Shown here in pieces: positions 10,294 to 19,045 of a stretch of 64,000 bases of DNA. The notes below the pieces were generated by a model. It saw only the letters and a list, made by a program, of their open reading frames with translations. It was not told the DNA's origin and made no database searches. A program made the position numbers and the translations under genes. This DNA comes from Janthinobacterium sp. PC23-8. GTDB taxonomy: Bacteria; Pseudomonadota; Gammaproteobacteria; Burkholderiales; Burkholderiaceae_D. The stretch spans positions 178,839-242,838 of the forward strand of contig NZ_NJGY01000002.1 in NCBI RefSeq assembly GCF_002250505.1, in the 5' to 3' direction. How positions within the stretch are numbered: position 1 is the first letter of the stretch; each line of letters begins with the position of its first letter.

Positions 10294-11346
10294 ATGACCA
10301 CCACCGCCAAAGGCTATGCCGCCCTCAGCCCGACCAGCAAACTGCAACCGTTCAGCTTTGAGCGCCGCGCCCCGCGCGAAGACGACGTCGCCATCTCGAT
10401 CAAATACTGCGGCGTCTGCCATTCCGATATCCACCAGGCCCGCGACGAATGGGGCAACGCCGCCTTCCCGATGGTGCCCGGCCATGAAATTGCCGGCGTC
10501 GTCACGGCCGTCGGCGCCAATGTGAGCAAGTTCAAGGTGGGCGACCATGTGGGCGTCGGCTGTTTCGTCGATTCCTGCACCACCTGCAAGACGCGCAACG
10601 TCGACCTGGAGCAATACATGCCCGGCCTGGTGCAAACTTACAACAGCGTCGAAGCCGATGGCAAAACGGCTACCCACGGCGGTTATTCGGACAGCATCGT
10701 CGTCAAGCAAGGCTATGTGCTGGCGATCCCCGACAACCTGCCGCTCGACGCTGCGGCGCCCCTGCTGTGCGCCGGCATCACCCTGTATTCGCCGCTGAAC
10801 CACTGGAAAGCCGGCCCCGGCAAGCAGGTCGCCATCGTGGGTCTGGGGGGCCTCGGCCACATGGGCGTGAAAATCGCCCACGCCATGGGCGCCGAAGTGA
10901 CGGTGCTGAGCCAGACCCTGTCGAAGCGCGAGGACGGCCTGCGCCTGGGCGCGTCGCACTATCACGCCACCAGCGACGCCGACACCTTCACCAGGCTGGC
11001 CGGCACCTTTGACCTGATCATCTGCACCGTCGGCGCGGCCATCGACTGGAACCAGTACATCAACCTGCTGAAAGTCGATGGCAGCATGGTCATCGTCGGC
11101 ATTCCGGACGGCGCCGTGCCACCGGTCAGCGCGTTCGGCCTGGTGGGCGCGCGCCGCAGCCTGTCGGGCTCGATGATCGGCTCGATCAAGGAAACCCAGG
11201 AGATGCTCGATTTCTGCGGCAAGCACAATATCGTCTCCGATATCGAAGTGATCCGCATCCAGGACATCAACGAGGCCTTCGATCGGGTAGTGAAAAGCGA
11301 TGTGCGTTACCGCTTCGTGATCGACATGGCGAGCCTGGCGCAATAA
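10294..11346 (+). CDS. zinc-type NAD(P)-dependent alcohol dehydrogenase (CAD/YahK-like)
   Basis: A 350-residue medium-chain dehydrogenase of the cinnamyl-alcohol group, expected to interconvert alcohols and aldehydes. Catalytic zinc ligands are present (CGVCHSD, GHEIAG, and Cys in LLCAGIT). The nucleotide fold has GLGGLGHMG. The structural zinc loop is abnormal: relatives have four Cys in the pattern C-x2-C-x2-C-x7-C, but here the third is Arg (CKTR) and the fourth is Met (QYM), leaving two. The ATG at 10294 has a CAGGAG ribosome site; the longer frame from 10183 runs through the control region and is rejected. It probably forms a regulatory pair with the divergent AraC gene. Confidence 0.92.
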   Translation: MTTTAKGYAALSPTSKLQPFSFERRAPREDDVAISIKYCGVCHSDIHQARDEWGNAAFPMVPGHEIAGVVTAVGANVSKFKVGDHVGVGCFVDSCTTCKTRNVDLEQYMPGLVQTYNSVEADGKTATHGGYSDSIVVKQGYVLAIPDNLPLDAAAPLLCAGITLYSPLNHWKAGPGKQVAIVGLGGLGHMGVKIAHAMGAEVTVLSQTLSKREDGLRLGASHYHATSDADTFTRLAGTFDLIICTVGAAIDWNQYINLLKVDGSMVIVGIPDGAVPPVSAFGLVGARRSLSGSMIGSIKETQEMLDFCGKHNIVSDIEVIRIQDINEAFDRVVKSDVRYRFVIDMASLAQ

Positions 11347-11358
11347 GGCCGCGTTGGC

Positions 11359-11394
11359 GGGCCGGCATGGCGCGCGTTCGCGGTATGCCGGCCC
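11359..11394. terminator. GC-rich hairpin after the alcohol dehydrogenase
   Basis: A 10-bp perfect stem (GGGCCGGCAT at 11359-11368 with its complement at 11385-11394) closes a 16-nt loop 12 nt after the stop codon. There is no T run, so it may be an mRNA-stabilising or weak terminator hairpin. Confidence 0.5.
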
Positions 11395-11516
11395 GTTATC
11401 GGGAATGCCAAATATCTCAAAAATACCTTAAAAATGTTAAAAGTAATTTTATTTGTTGTTTTTAGTTGCCGGTCGTGACACAATTAGTCCTGTGAACTAT
11501 ATTTACAGGACGTCAG

Positions 11517-12827
11517 ATGGCGCAGGCAAGCAAACCGGTCATGCAGGCCGACGGCAATTCGGGCTCGTTGAAAAAGATATCCGCGCAGCAATTGCGCCTC
11601 GGCATGTACGTGCATAAACTGTGCTGCTCCTGGCTGACTACGCCTTTCTGGCAAACTGCTTTTCCCGTCGAAGCGGCGCAGACGATAGCCCAGATCCATG
11701 CCAGCGGCGTGACGCAATTATGGATCGATCTGGCGAAGGGCGTTGACGTTGATGTCGCTGCCGATGTGGCGGTCCTGGGGGATGAGTCCGCCGGCTTGCC
11801 GGCCGCCCTTGACGACTGTCCTGCGGCGTCGTTTCGCTTCGCGCCGGTGACGCCGGCGCCGATGGCCGACGAAATGCGGCGCGCGGCGGCGCTGATCGAC
11901 CGCTCGAGGGACGCCGTGGTGTCGATGTTCCAGGATGCGCGCATGGGACGCGCCGTCGACCTGCAAGGCGCCATGCCGCTCGTTGACGAAATTGCCGGTT
12001 CGGTGATGCGCAACGCGAGCGCGCTGATCGGCCTGGCCAGGCTGAAGACCGCCGATAACTATACGTATATGCATTCGGTTGCCGTGTGCGCGCTGATGAT
12101 CGCGCTGGCGCGCCAGCTTGGCCTGGACGACGCCGTCACGCGCGAGCTGGGACTGGCCGGGCTGCTGCACGATGTGGGCAAGATGACGGTGTCGCCGGCC
12201 ATCCTCAACAAGCCCGGCAAGCTGACCGCAGAAGAATTTGACAGCGTCAAGCTGCATGCCGGCGCCGGCCACGAATTGCTGTGCGCTGCCGGCGGCATCG
12301 GCGCCATCGCGCTCGACGTGTGCCTGCACCACCATGAAAAATACGACGGCAGCGGTTATCCGCACGGCTTGAAAGGCGAGGAGATCAGTCTTTACGCGCG
12401 CATGGGCGCCGTCTGTGACGTGTATGACGCCGTCAGCTCGAACCGTCCCTACAAGACGGGCTGGGGACCGGCCGAATCGCTGCGCCAGATGGCCGAATGG
12501 AGTCGTGGCGGTCATTTCGACGAAAAAGTCTTTGCCGCCTTTGTCAAATGCCTCGGCATTTATCCGGTCGGCACCCTGGTGCGGCTCAAATCGGGCAGGC
12601 TGGGCGTGGTGGCGGAGCAGAAGTCGCAGGGCTCGCTGCTGATGCCCAAGGTAAGGGTCTTTTTTTCAACCAGGTCACAGACCTATATCGTGCCGCAATT
12701 GCTGGACCTGGCGCAGCCGGGCGTGGGCGACGCCATCGTCTGCTGCGAGCAGGAGCGCAAATGGGGGCTGTCCGATCTCGACCGCTTCTGGCGCGATGTC
12801 CCGTCCGCCTGCCGCGCCGGCTCATGA
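11517..12827 (+). CDS. HD-GYP domain cyclic-di-GMP phosphodiesterase (DUF3391 + HD-GYP)
   Basis: A 436-residue cytoplasmic protein. The N-terminal part (about 18-140, KKISAQQLRLGMYVHKL) resembles DUF3391, which commonly precedes HD-GYP. The HD-GYP domain spans about 160-370, with metal-binding HD at 218-219 (LLHDVGKM), HHHEKYDGSGYP at 271-282 and further conserved residues. The intact HD and GYP motifs suggest active c-di-GMP hydrolysis. The upstream region is AT-rich. The last codons overlap the end of the convergent hybrid kinase gene by 6 bp. Confidence 0.92.
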   Translation: MAQASKPVMQADGNSGSLKKISAQQLRLGMYVHKLCCSWLTTPFWQTAFPVEAAQTIAQIHASGVTQLWIDLAKGVDVDVAADVAVLGDESAGLPAALDDCPAASFRFAPVTPAPMADEMRRAAALIDRSRDAVVSMFQDARMGRAVDLQGAMPLVDEIAGSVMRNASALIGLARLKTADNYTYMHSVAVCALMIALARQLGLDDAVTRELGLAGLLHDVGKMTVSPAILNKPGKLTAEEFDSVKLHAGAGHELLCAAGGIGAIALDVCLHHHEKYDGSGYPHGLKGEEISLYARMGAVCDVYDAVSSNRPYKTGWGPAESLRQMAEWSRGGHFDEKVFAAFVKCLGIYPVGTLVRLKSGRLGVVAEQKSQGSLLMPKVRVFFSTRSQTYIVPQLLDLAQPGVGDAIVCCEQERKWGLSDLDRFWRDVPSACRAGS

Positions 12828-15800
12828 CGGATACTCGGCGTGCGCAAGGTGCTGCGCGGCCAGCACGCGCACGGCGCTGCGCGCGGCACGGAAATCGAAA
12901 CTGGACAGCGCCGTCGTCACCGGCTCGAGCGCCGCGCAAGGCAGCCAGGCGCGCAGCTGGTCGAGCAGCGGTTCGGCCGGTGCCGGATCGTCATCATCGA
13001 GCGCCGCCAGCAGTTGCTCAAGCAGTGCGGACAGTGGCGCCGGCGCCTCTTGCGCCGCAGGGCGCGGTGGCGGCGGCGCGCCGAGGTGGACGGCGATGGC
13101 GCGCTGCGCCCGCGCCAGCTCGCGCTCCAGCACGTCCAGCCCCGCATTGACCTCATGCGCGCCTTCCTTGTCCAGCACCAGCCGCTCTACGCCGCGCGCC
13201 GCAAGCCATACGCCCGGCAGCGCCAGGTTGGCGGCGATGCCGGACAAGGTGTGCGCCAGCGCCAGCGTGGCGCCGGTGTCCCCGGCGTTGAGGTGCTGGC
13301 GCATGCGCAAGGCGCTGTCGGCATGACTGGCGCTGAACCGTCCGAGATGATAACGGTAGGGCGCGTCGTCCAGCCATTGCGCCATGCCGCGCGCCAGGTC
13401 GAGCGCCTGGTCGAGCAGCCGCACCTCGGCCCGCAGCGCGTCCGGCGCGAGCGTCGCCGGCGCCACGGCTGGCGTCGCGCCGCCCTGGCGCAGGTGCAGC
13501 CGGGCGATCAGGGCGATGGCCAGCGGCACGTCGAACGGTTTGCTGATGAAGTCGTTCATGCCCGCCTGCAGCGCCGCCGTCCGCTGTTCCTGGAAGGCGC
13601 CGGCCGTCAGCGCGATGATGGGCAGCGTGTCGAATTGCGGCATGGCGCGCAGGCGCCGCGTCGCTTCGATGCCATCCATGACCGGCATCTGCACGTCCAT
13701 CAGCACGATGTCGACTTGTGCCGGGTGCGCGCACAGCCAGTCGAGCGCCTCTTTGCCGTCGCTGGCGAAGACTGGCTGCGCGCCCTGGTCGCGCAGTATC
13801 TGGCCCGCCACGTCCCGGTTGATGTCGTTGTCGTCGACCACCAGCACGCGGATATCCTGCAGCGCGCGTCCGGCGTGCGCCGCAGGGGGCGCTTCGTCGG
13901 CACTGGCCGGCTCCTCCGGCAGCAGGCGCAGCGGTATCGTGAAGCGAAACGCGCTGCCCGCGCCCAGGCGGCTTTCGACGCTCAGTTCACCGCCCATCAG
14001 ATGCACCAGCTGGCGGCAGATCGATAGTCCCAGTCCGGTGCCGCCGAAGCGCCGCGTGGTCGAATCGTCCGCTTGCGTAAACGGCGAAAAGATCGCTTCG
14101 CGCATATCGTCGGCGATGCCGATGCCGCTGTCGCGCACGCAAAAGCGCAGGTGCACCTGTTCGCCTTCGCAGCCGGCGACCTCGATCCGCAGTTCGACCT
14201 TGCCGGCGGCGGTGAACTTGACCGCATTGCCGGTCAGGTTGACCAGCACCTGCTCCAGGCGCAGCGCGTCGCCAACCAACCGCACCACGCCGACCGGCGG
14301 CGCGTCGACCAGCAGTTCCAGCGCTTTGCCGGTGGCGCCCACGGCCATGCCGGCGGCGACGGTGCCCAACACGTCCGCCAGGCGAAAGGGCGCCTGCTCG
14401 ATCTGCATGTGGCCGGCCTCGATCTTCGACATGTCGAGCACATCGTTGACGATGGACAACAGGGACTGGCCAGCGGCGCGGATCTTGCGCACCATGTCCT
14501 GCGGCTCGGCTTCGAGCCGTGCCCGTTCCAGCAGCCACGTCATGCCGAGGATGGCATTGAGCGGCGAACGGATCTCGTGGCTCATGTTGGCCAGGAACTG
14601 GGCCTTGGTGCGGCTGGCGGCCTGCGCGGCGTCGCGCGCCAGCCGCATTTCTTCCTCCGCATGTTTTTGCGCCGAGATATCCTGGGCAAACACCAGCGTT
14701 GCCGGCCCGTCGGCCAGCAGCACCCTGGCGGTGGTCTTGAGCATGGGCACCATGCTGCCCAGCTTGCCCAAGCCCAGTGCTTCGAAGCGTTGTTCGTCGG
14801 GCGAGTCCGCTTCGATCATGGCCGCGTTGGCGGCCAGGCTGGCGCGCGACTGCGGCGCGATCATGTTCTGCCATGGCAGGCCGGCCAGATCGTCGTGCTC
14901 CGCGTAGCCGTGCAGTGCCCGATAGCGCGGGTTGGAGTAGATGAAATGGCCGCCGCGCAAGATGGCGATGGCCAGAGGCGCGTCTTCGATCAAGGTGCGC
15001 AGCCGCGCTTCGCTGCTGGTAATGGCCAGCAAGGCCTGGCGCTCGGCATCGCGCTTGTCCTGCAATGCGGCAAGGTGGGCGCGTCGCCGCTGCAGCCAGT
15101 ACAACAGTGCGCCACTGGCCAGCGTCAGCATGCCGCTGGCCAGCAGCCAGACCTGCGCCTGGCGCGCCAGCGGCGCCGCGATCGCCGCTTCGCTGCGGCT
15201 CATGCCGATCATCAGGGCGCGATCCATGTGCAGCGCTTCCGGCCGTATCGTGTTGATCGCCATCACGCGCGCTTCGCCGTTGTCGTGCAGCGTACCGCGC
15301 AGGATGTTCGCTGGCATGGTGCTGTCGCGGTGCCGGCGGAAAAACGAGCCTGGCCGGTCCAGGTTGTCGCCATCGACGGCGCTGCTGACCGGATAACTGA
15401 GAATCTGCCGGCCGTCGCCATGGATCAGCAGGCCCCACACATCGGGCGCGTACATGGCCGTATGAAATTTCGCCTTGAAATAGTCCGGGTCCAGGGTGGC
15501 CACCACCACGCCGTCAAAATTGCCGCCGGCATTCGGCACCATCCGTGCCACCGAGATCACCAGGTCGCCCCTGAACGAGCGATACGGCGCCGCTACATAC
15601 AAGGTGCGGGTATCGGGTGCCCGCCGCAACACCTGGAAATAGGCACGGTTCGAAAAGTTCTTGCCGATGGCCTTGGGTGCGCTGGATGCGGTCGCCACGC
15701 CCGATTTGTCCAGTATTGCCAGCGTGCGCACCCCCGGCATCGCGGCCACGATCGCGTTCAGGCGACGCGCCAGTTCCACGCTGTTATCGACGGCGGCAGC

Positions 15801-16043
15801 TCCTGCCAGATAGTCGTCGATGATGCCGGCAAGCGCCGCGTTGGTTGCCGCCAGGTCCTCTTCGATATTGTTGGCCATCAGGGCCGACAGCACGCCCAGC
15901 CTGTCGCGCTCCGCGCCGTACTGGCGCGCCTGTTCCGCGAGGTGCGACATGAACAGAGCGGTCCCTGCCAGCAGCAGGATGGCGGTCAGCCCGAGCCATT
16001 CCATCACGTTCCTGCGCCTGCCTGTCACTGGTTTTTTTAGCAT
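12822..16043 (-). CDS. membrane hybrid sensor histidine kinase (PDC-PAS-HisKA-HATPase-REC-HPt)
   Basis: A 1073-residue tripartite kinase. Membrane segment 1 is about 14-34, a periplasmic PDC/dCache sensor region about 40-290, and membrane segment 2 about 297-317. A PAS domain covers about 345-460. HisKA has His489 in FLANMSHEIRSPLN. The ATPase has its N box near 602-612 and GGTGLGL. A receiver domain has Asp783 in VLMDVQMPVMDG. A C-terminal HPt-like domain has His931 in AHTLSG. It carries a full internal phosphorelay but no output domain. An internal ATG at residue 14 has a better ribosome site (AGGAA) and is a possible start. Ligand unknown. Confidence 0.9.
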   Translation of the reverse strand: MLKKPVTGRRRNVMEWLGLTAILLLAGTALFMSHLAEQARQYGAERDRLGVLSALMANNIEEDLAATNAALAGIIDDYLAGAAAVDNSVELARRLNAIVAAMPGVRTLAILDKSGVATASSAPKAIGKNFSNRAYFQVLRRAPDTRTLYVAAPYRSFRGDLVISVARMVPNAGGNFDGVVVATLDPDYFKAKFHTAMYAPDVWGLLIHGDGRQILSYPVSSAVDGDNLDRPGSFFRRHRDSTMPANILRGTLHDNGEARVMAINTIRPEALHMDRALMIGMSRSEAAIAAPLARQAQVWLLASGMLTLASGALLYWLQRRRAHLAALQDKRDAERQALLAITSSEARLRTLIEDAPLAIAILRGGHFIYSNPRYRALHGYAEHDDLAGLPWQNMIAPQSRASLAANAAMIEADSPDEQRFEALGLGKLGSMVPMLKTTARVLLADGPATLVFAQDISAQKHAEEEMRLARDAAQAASRTKAQFLANMSHEIRSPLNAILGMTWLLERARLEAEPQDMVRKIRAAGQSLLSIVNDVLDMSKIEAGHMQIEQAPFRLADVLGTVAAGMAVGATGKALELLVDAPPVGVVRLVGDALRLEQVLVNLTGNAVKFTAAGKVELRIEVAGCEGEQVHLRFCVRDSGIGIADDMREAIFSPFTQADDSTTRRFGGTGLGLSICRQLVHLMGGELSVESRLGAGSAFRFTIPLRLLPEEPASADEAPPAAHAGRALQDIRVLVVDDNDINRDVAGQILRDQGAQPVFASDGKEALDWLCAHPAQVDIVLMDVQMPVMDGIEATRRLRAMPQFDTLPIIALTAGAFQEQRTAALQAGMNDFISKPFDVPLAIALIARLHLRQGGATPAVAPATLAPDALRAEVRLLDQALDLARGMAQWLDDAPYRYHLGRFSASHADSALRMRQHLNAGDTGATLALAHTLSGIAANLALPGVWLAARGVERLVLDKEGAHEVNAGLDVLERELARAQRAIAVHLGAPPPPRPAAQEAPAPLSALLEQLLAALDDDDPAPAEPLLDQLRAWLPCAALEPVTTALSSFDFRAARSAVRVLAAQHLAHAEYPS

Positions 16044-16148
16044 GCATTCATGCTATACCTCTTGTCTCTTATCAACAATGACAGCGCTCACTTTCAGCAT
16101 GGTAGTGTTGTTCAAAAGCATGAAGTGGCGCCAGTTGGGGCTTGACTT

Positions 16149-17828
16149 TCAGCCGATTGTTGTGCCGGCGTCGGCCGCCGGCCCGAGCGGCAGGCGCAGG
16201 CCGAAGACCGACCCCTTGCCCGGCGCCGATTGCAAGGTGATGGCGGTGTTCATCACCGCGGCCAGCCGGGCGGCGGTGGCCAGCCCCAGACCGGCCCCCG
16301 AGCGGGCGCGGCTGGGGCCATCGTCGGCCTGGGAAAATTTGTCGAAGATACCGGCTTGTAATGCGGTAGTGATCCCCGGGCCGCTGTCGGCCACCTCGAA
16401 GCGGCAGGCGCCGGTTTCCTGGCTCACCCTGAGCGTGACGTGGCCGACGTGGGTGAACTCGATCGCGTTTCCAATCAGAATGTCCAGCACACGCACGAGC
16501 TTGCTTCGATCGCATGGCAACAGCGCCGGCAGACCGTCCTGCAACACCAGCGCCAGCACGATATCCTTGGCCGCCGCCTGGGCGCGGTGGGGCGCCAGCG
16601 CCTGTTCCAGCAACTCGTCGAGCGGTGACAGGGCGATGACCAGTTGCCGGCTGCCCGATTCGAGCGCGCTCAGTTCCAGCACCGCCTCGATCATGCCAAG
16701 CAGCTTGCGCCCGCTGGCGACGACCGCCTCGGCGCATTCGATCTGCCCGGGCTGGTCGAGCTGCTCGAGCAGCAGTTCGGAAAATCCGAGGATGCCGTTG
16801 AGCGGCGTGCGCAGTTCATGCGACATGTTCGACAGGAAGCGGGACTTGGCCAGGTTGGCCTCGATGGCGCGCTGGCGGCTGGCGATCAGGCGACCGATCA
16901 GCAGGATCAGCGCACCGCAAAACAGCACGATCACGGCGCTGCTGATGCCGGCCAGCAGCAGCGACTGCTTGCGTTGCGACATGTAATCCGCCAGCACGGT
17001 CGCACTGTCGAGCCCGACCAGCATGTACAGCGGGTAGTTGACCAGCTTTTCAAACGCATAATAGCGCAGCACGCCGTCGATCGGACTGCGTTCGACAAAG
17101 CTGCCGCGCGCGCGCCCTTGCATCTGCGCGAATACGGGGCTGGCGCTGACGTCCTGGCCGACCGAATCGACACTGCCCACGCGCCGCGCGCGCACCACGC
17201 CGTCGGTGCCGATCATGGCGATCGAACTGCGCTGGCCCAGGTCGACCTCGTGATACAGGCGCGTGAAATAAAACGGGTCCATCGAGACCACCACCACGCC
17301 CTTGAAGGTGCCGTCGGCGTGATTGATGCGCCGGGTCATCTGGATCGACCATTTTTTCGAGACCCGCCCCAGTACCGGTTTGCTGATGAACAGCGTGCCA
17401 GTGTCCTGCAGCGCGTGCACGCGGAAGTGTTCGCGGTCGCTCAGGTTGGTGGGTTTGAACGGCTGGCTCGACAGCACCATGTCGCCGTGCGCGTCGACGA
17501 TGGTAAACAGATTGTAGAGATTGCCCGGATTCAGGCCTTGCCTGAGGTCGCGCACGATATCGAGCGCGGCGCCGACCGTGTTGTAACGATGGCGCAGATA
17601 AGTGACGGTCTGATCGGCCGCCTCGATGGTGCGTATCGCATGCTCGTCGAACACCCGAGCCAGTCCCCGCACTTCGCGCTCGGCGTCGGCGATGGCGCCG
17701 TCGCGCGCCTGGCGCAGTTGCAGCAGGGTCGCGCTCCAGAGGCCCGCCGTCAATAGCACCACGAATACGCACAGCAGCATGCGTGCATCGATGCGCTCCC
17801 ACCCCCGGCGTTTGATGATGGACCACAT
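16149..17828 (-). CDS. membrane sensor histidine kinase (PDC sensor, HisKA-HATPase)
   Basis: A 559-residue kinase without receiver. Membrane segment 1 is about 17-37. A large periplasmic PDC/dCache region covers about 40-285 (DREHFRVH, VVVVSMDPFYF). Membrane segment 2 is about 290-312. HisKA has His337 in FLSNMSHELRTPLNG. The ATPase domain ends at GAGLGLATAARL. The N-box motif is LDILIGNAIEFT. It is divergent from the REC-HD-GYP gene 133 bp away, making that protein its likely partner (inference). Confidence 0.9.
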   Translation of the reverse strand: MWSIIKRRGWERIDARMLLCVFVVLLTAGLWSATLLQLRQARDGAIADAEREVRGLARVFDEHAIRTIEAADQTVTYLRHRYNTVGAALDIVRDLRQGLNPGNLYNLFTIVDAHGDMVLSSQPFKPTNLSDREHFRVHALQDTGTLFISKPVLGRVSKKWSIQMTRRINHADGTFKGVVVVSMDPFYFTRLYHEVDLGQRSSIAMIGTDGVVRARRVGSVDSVGQDVSASPVFAQMQGRARGSFVERSPIDGVLRYYAFEKLVNYPLYMLVGLDSATVLADYMSQRKQSLLLAGISSAVIVLFCGALILLIGRLIASRQRAIEANLAKSRFLSNMSHELRTPLNGILGFSELLLEQLDQPGQIECAEAVVASGRKLLGMIEAVLELSALESGSRQLVIALSPLDELLEQALAPHRAQAAAKDIVLALVLQDGLPALLPCDRSKLVRVLDILIGNAIEFTHVGHVTLRVSQETGACRFEVADSGPGITTALQAGIFDKFSQADDGPSRARSGAGLGLATAARLAAVMNTAITLQSAPGKGSVFGLRLPLGPAADAGTTIG

Positions 17829-17919
17829 GGCAGCTCCGGAGGACGAGGTGAATGAAGTACCCAGTATAGCAAAAATCTAACGAAAAAAATAAATAAAATG
17901 TTTTTAATTTTAAATTCGA

Positions 17920-17925
17920 TATAAT
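17920..17925 (+). promoter_or_regulatory. putative -10 box for the REC-HD-GYP gene
   Basis: TATAAT lies 36 nt before the ATG in a strongly AT-rich stretch (about 17870-17935). No good -35 is visible at 17 bp spacing, so the AT-rich tract or an activator may compensate. A ribosome site AGGGGAA follows at 17951. Confidence 0.4.
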
Positions 17926-17961
17926 CATTAAAAAACGTAGACGCTCTTTCAGGGGAAAAGT

Positions 17962-19002
17962 ATGGACGTGTTGCTGCTCGATGATGATCAAATGAATCTC
18001 AAGTTGTTTTCCCGCCTGCTCGACGGCATGCCGGGCGTGACGACCGTGGCGCTGTCGATGCCGCTGCAGGCGCTCGAGTACTGTCGCGAACGGCGGCCCG
18101 ATCTGGTGCTGATCGACTACATGATGCCGGAGATGGACGGCCTGGCGTTTCTGCAGGCCTTGCGCGCCCTGTATCCGGGCGACCCGGTGGCCGTGATCAT
18201 GATCACGGCGGCGATCGACAAGGATATCCGCTACCGTGCCTTGCAACTCGGTGCCAATGACTTCCTGACCAAGCCGATCGACAATATCGAGTTCCGGGCG
18301 CGGGTGGGCAATCTGCTGACGCTGCGCCGTGCCCAGCGTGAACTGAGCTTGCGCGCCGAATCGCTGGCGCTGGCGGTCGCCGCCGCCACGCGCGCCATCG
18401 CGGCAGGCGAACTCGATGCCATCCACCGGCTCTCGCGCATGGCCGAGTACCGCGATCCCGAGACCGGCAGCCATTTGCTGCGCATGGCCAGCTACGCAAA
18501 GGTGCTGGCCGCCAGCCTCGGACTCGACCATGCACAGCAGGAGCTCATTTATGCCGCTGCGCCCATGCATGACATCGGCAAGATCGGCATTGCCGACCAT
18601 ATCCTGCTCAAGCCGGGCCGCCTCGATGGCGACGAGATGGCGATCATGCGCACCCACCCGAAGATCGGCGCGGCCATCCTGCACGGCAGCGCGTCGCCCT
18701 TGCTGCAGGCGGCCGAGGTGATCGCGCTGCATCACCATGAGCGATACGACGGCAGTGGCTACCCTTCCGGCCTGGCCGGCGAGGCCATTCCCCTGTTCGG
18801 GCGCATCATCGCCGTCGCCGACGTGTTCGATGCGCTGACCTCGGTGCGGCCGTACAAGCGTGCCTGGGAGTGCGGCGCGGCGTTTGATTTCCTGGAAGAG
18901 GGCGCGGGCAGCCATTTCGATCCCGCTTGCGTACAGGCCTTCCTGCGCCAGCGCGAGGTCGTGCTGGCGATCCACGACACCCATCGCGACCCGCCCTGTT
19001 GA
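17962..19002 (+). CDS. response regulator with HD-GYP output (c-di-GMP phosphodiesterase)
   Basis: A 346-residue two-domain regulator of the RpfG type. The receiver covers about 1-120, with acidic DDD at 7-9, phospho-acceptor Asp52 in VLIDYMMPEMDG and Lys in TKPID. HD-GYP covers about 150-340, with HD at 203-204 (MHDIGKIG), HHHERYDGSGYP at 257-268, and ADVFDALTSVRPYK. All metal and signature residues are intact. It sits opposite the PDC kinase gene, which is the likely phospho-donor. It should lower c-di-GMP when phosphorylated, affecting motility and the exopolysaccharide made elsewhere in the window. Confidence 0.94.
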   Translation: MDVLLLDDDQMNLKLFSRLLDGMPGVTTVALSMPLQALEYCRERRPDLVLIDYMMPEMDGLAFLQALRALYPGDPVAVIMITAAIDKDIRYRALQLGANDFLTKPIDNIEFRARVGNLLTLRRAQRELSLRAESLALAVAAATRAIAAGELDAIHRLSRMAEYRDPETGSHLLRMASYAKVLAASLGLDHAQQELIYAAAPMHDIGKIGIADHILLKPGRLDGDEMAIMRTHPKIGAAILHGSASPLLQAAEVIALHHHERYDGSGYPSGLAGEAIPLFGRIIAVADVFDALTSVRPYKRAWECGAAFDFLEEGAGSHFDPACVQAFLRQREVVLAIHDTHRDPPC

Positions 19003-19045
19003 ACGGCTGCCGCTGCCCGTCGCGCCAGGCCAGCGCTGGTGCAGC

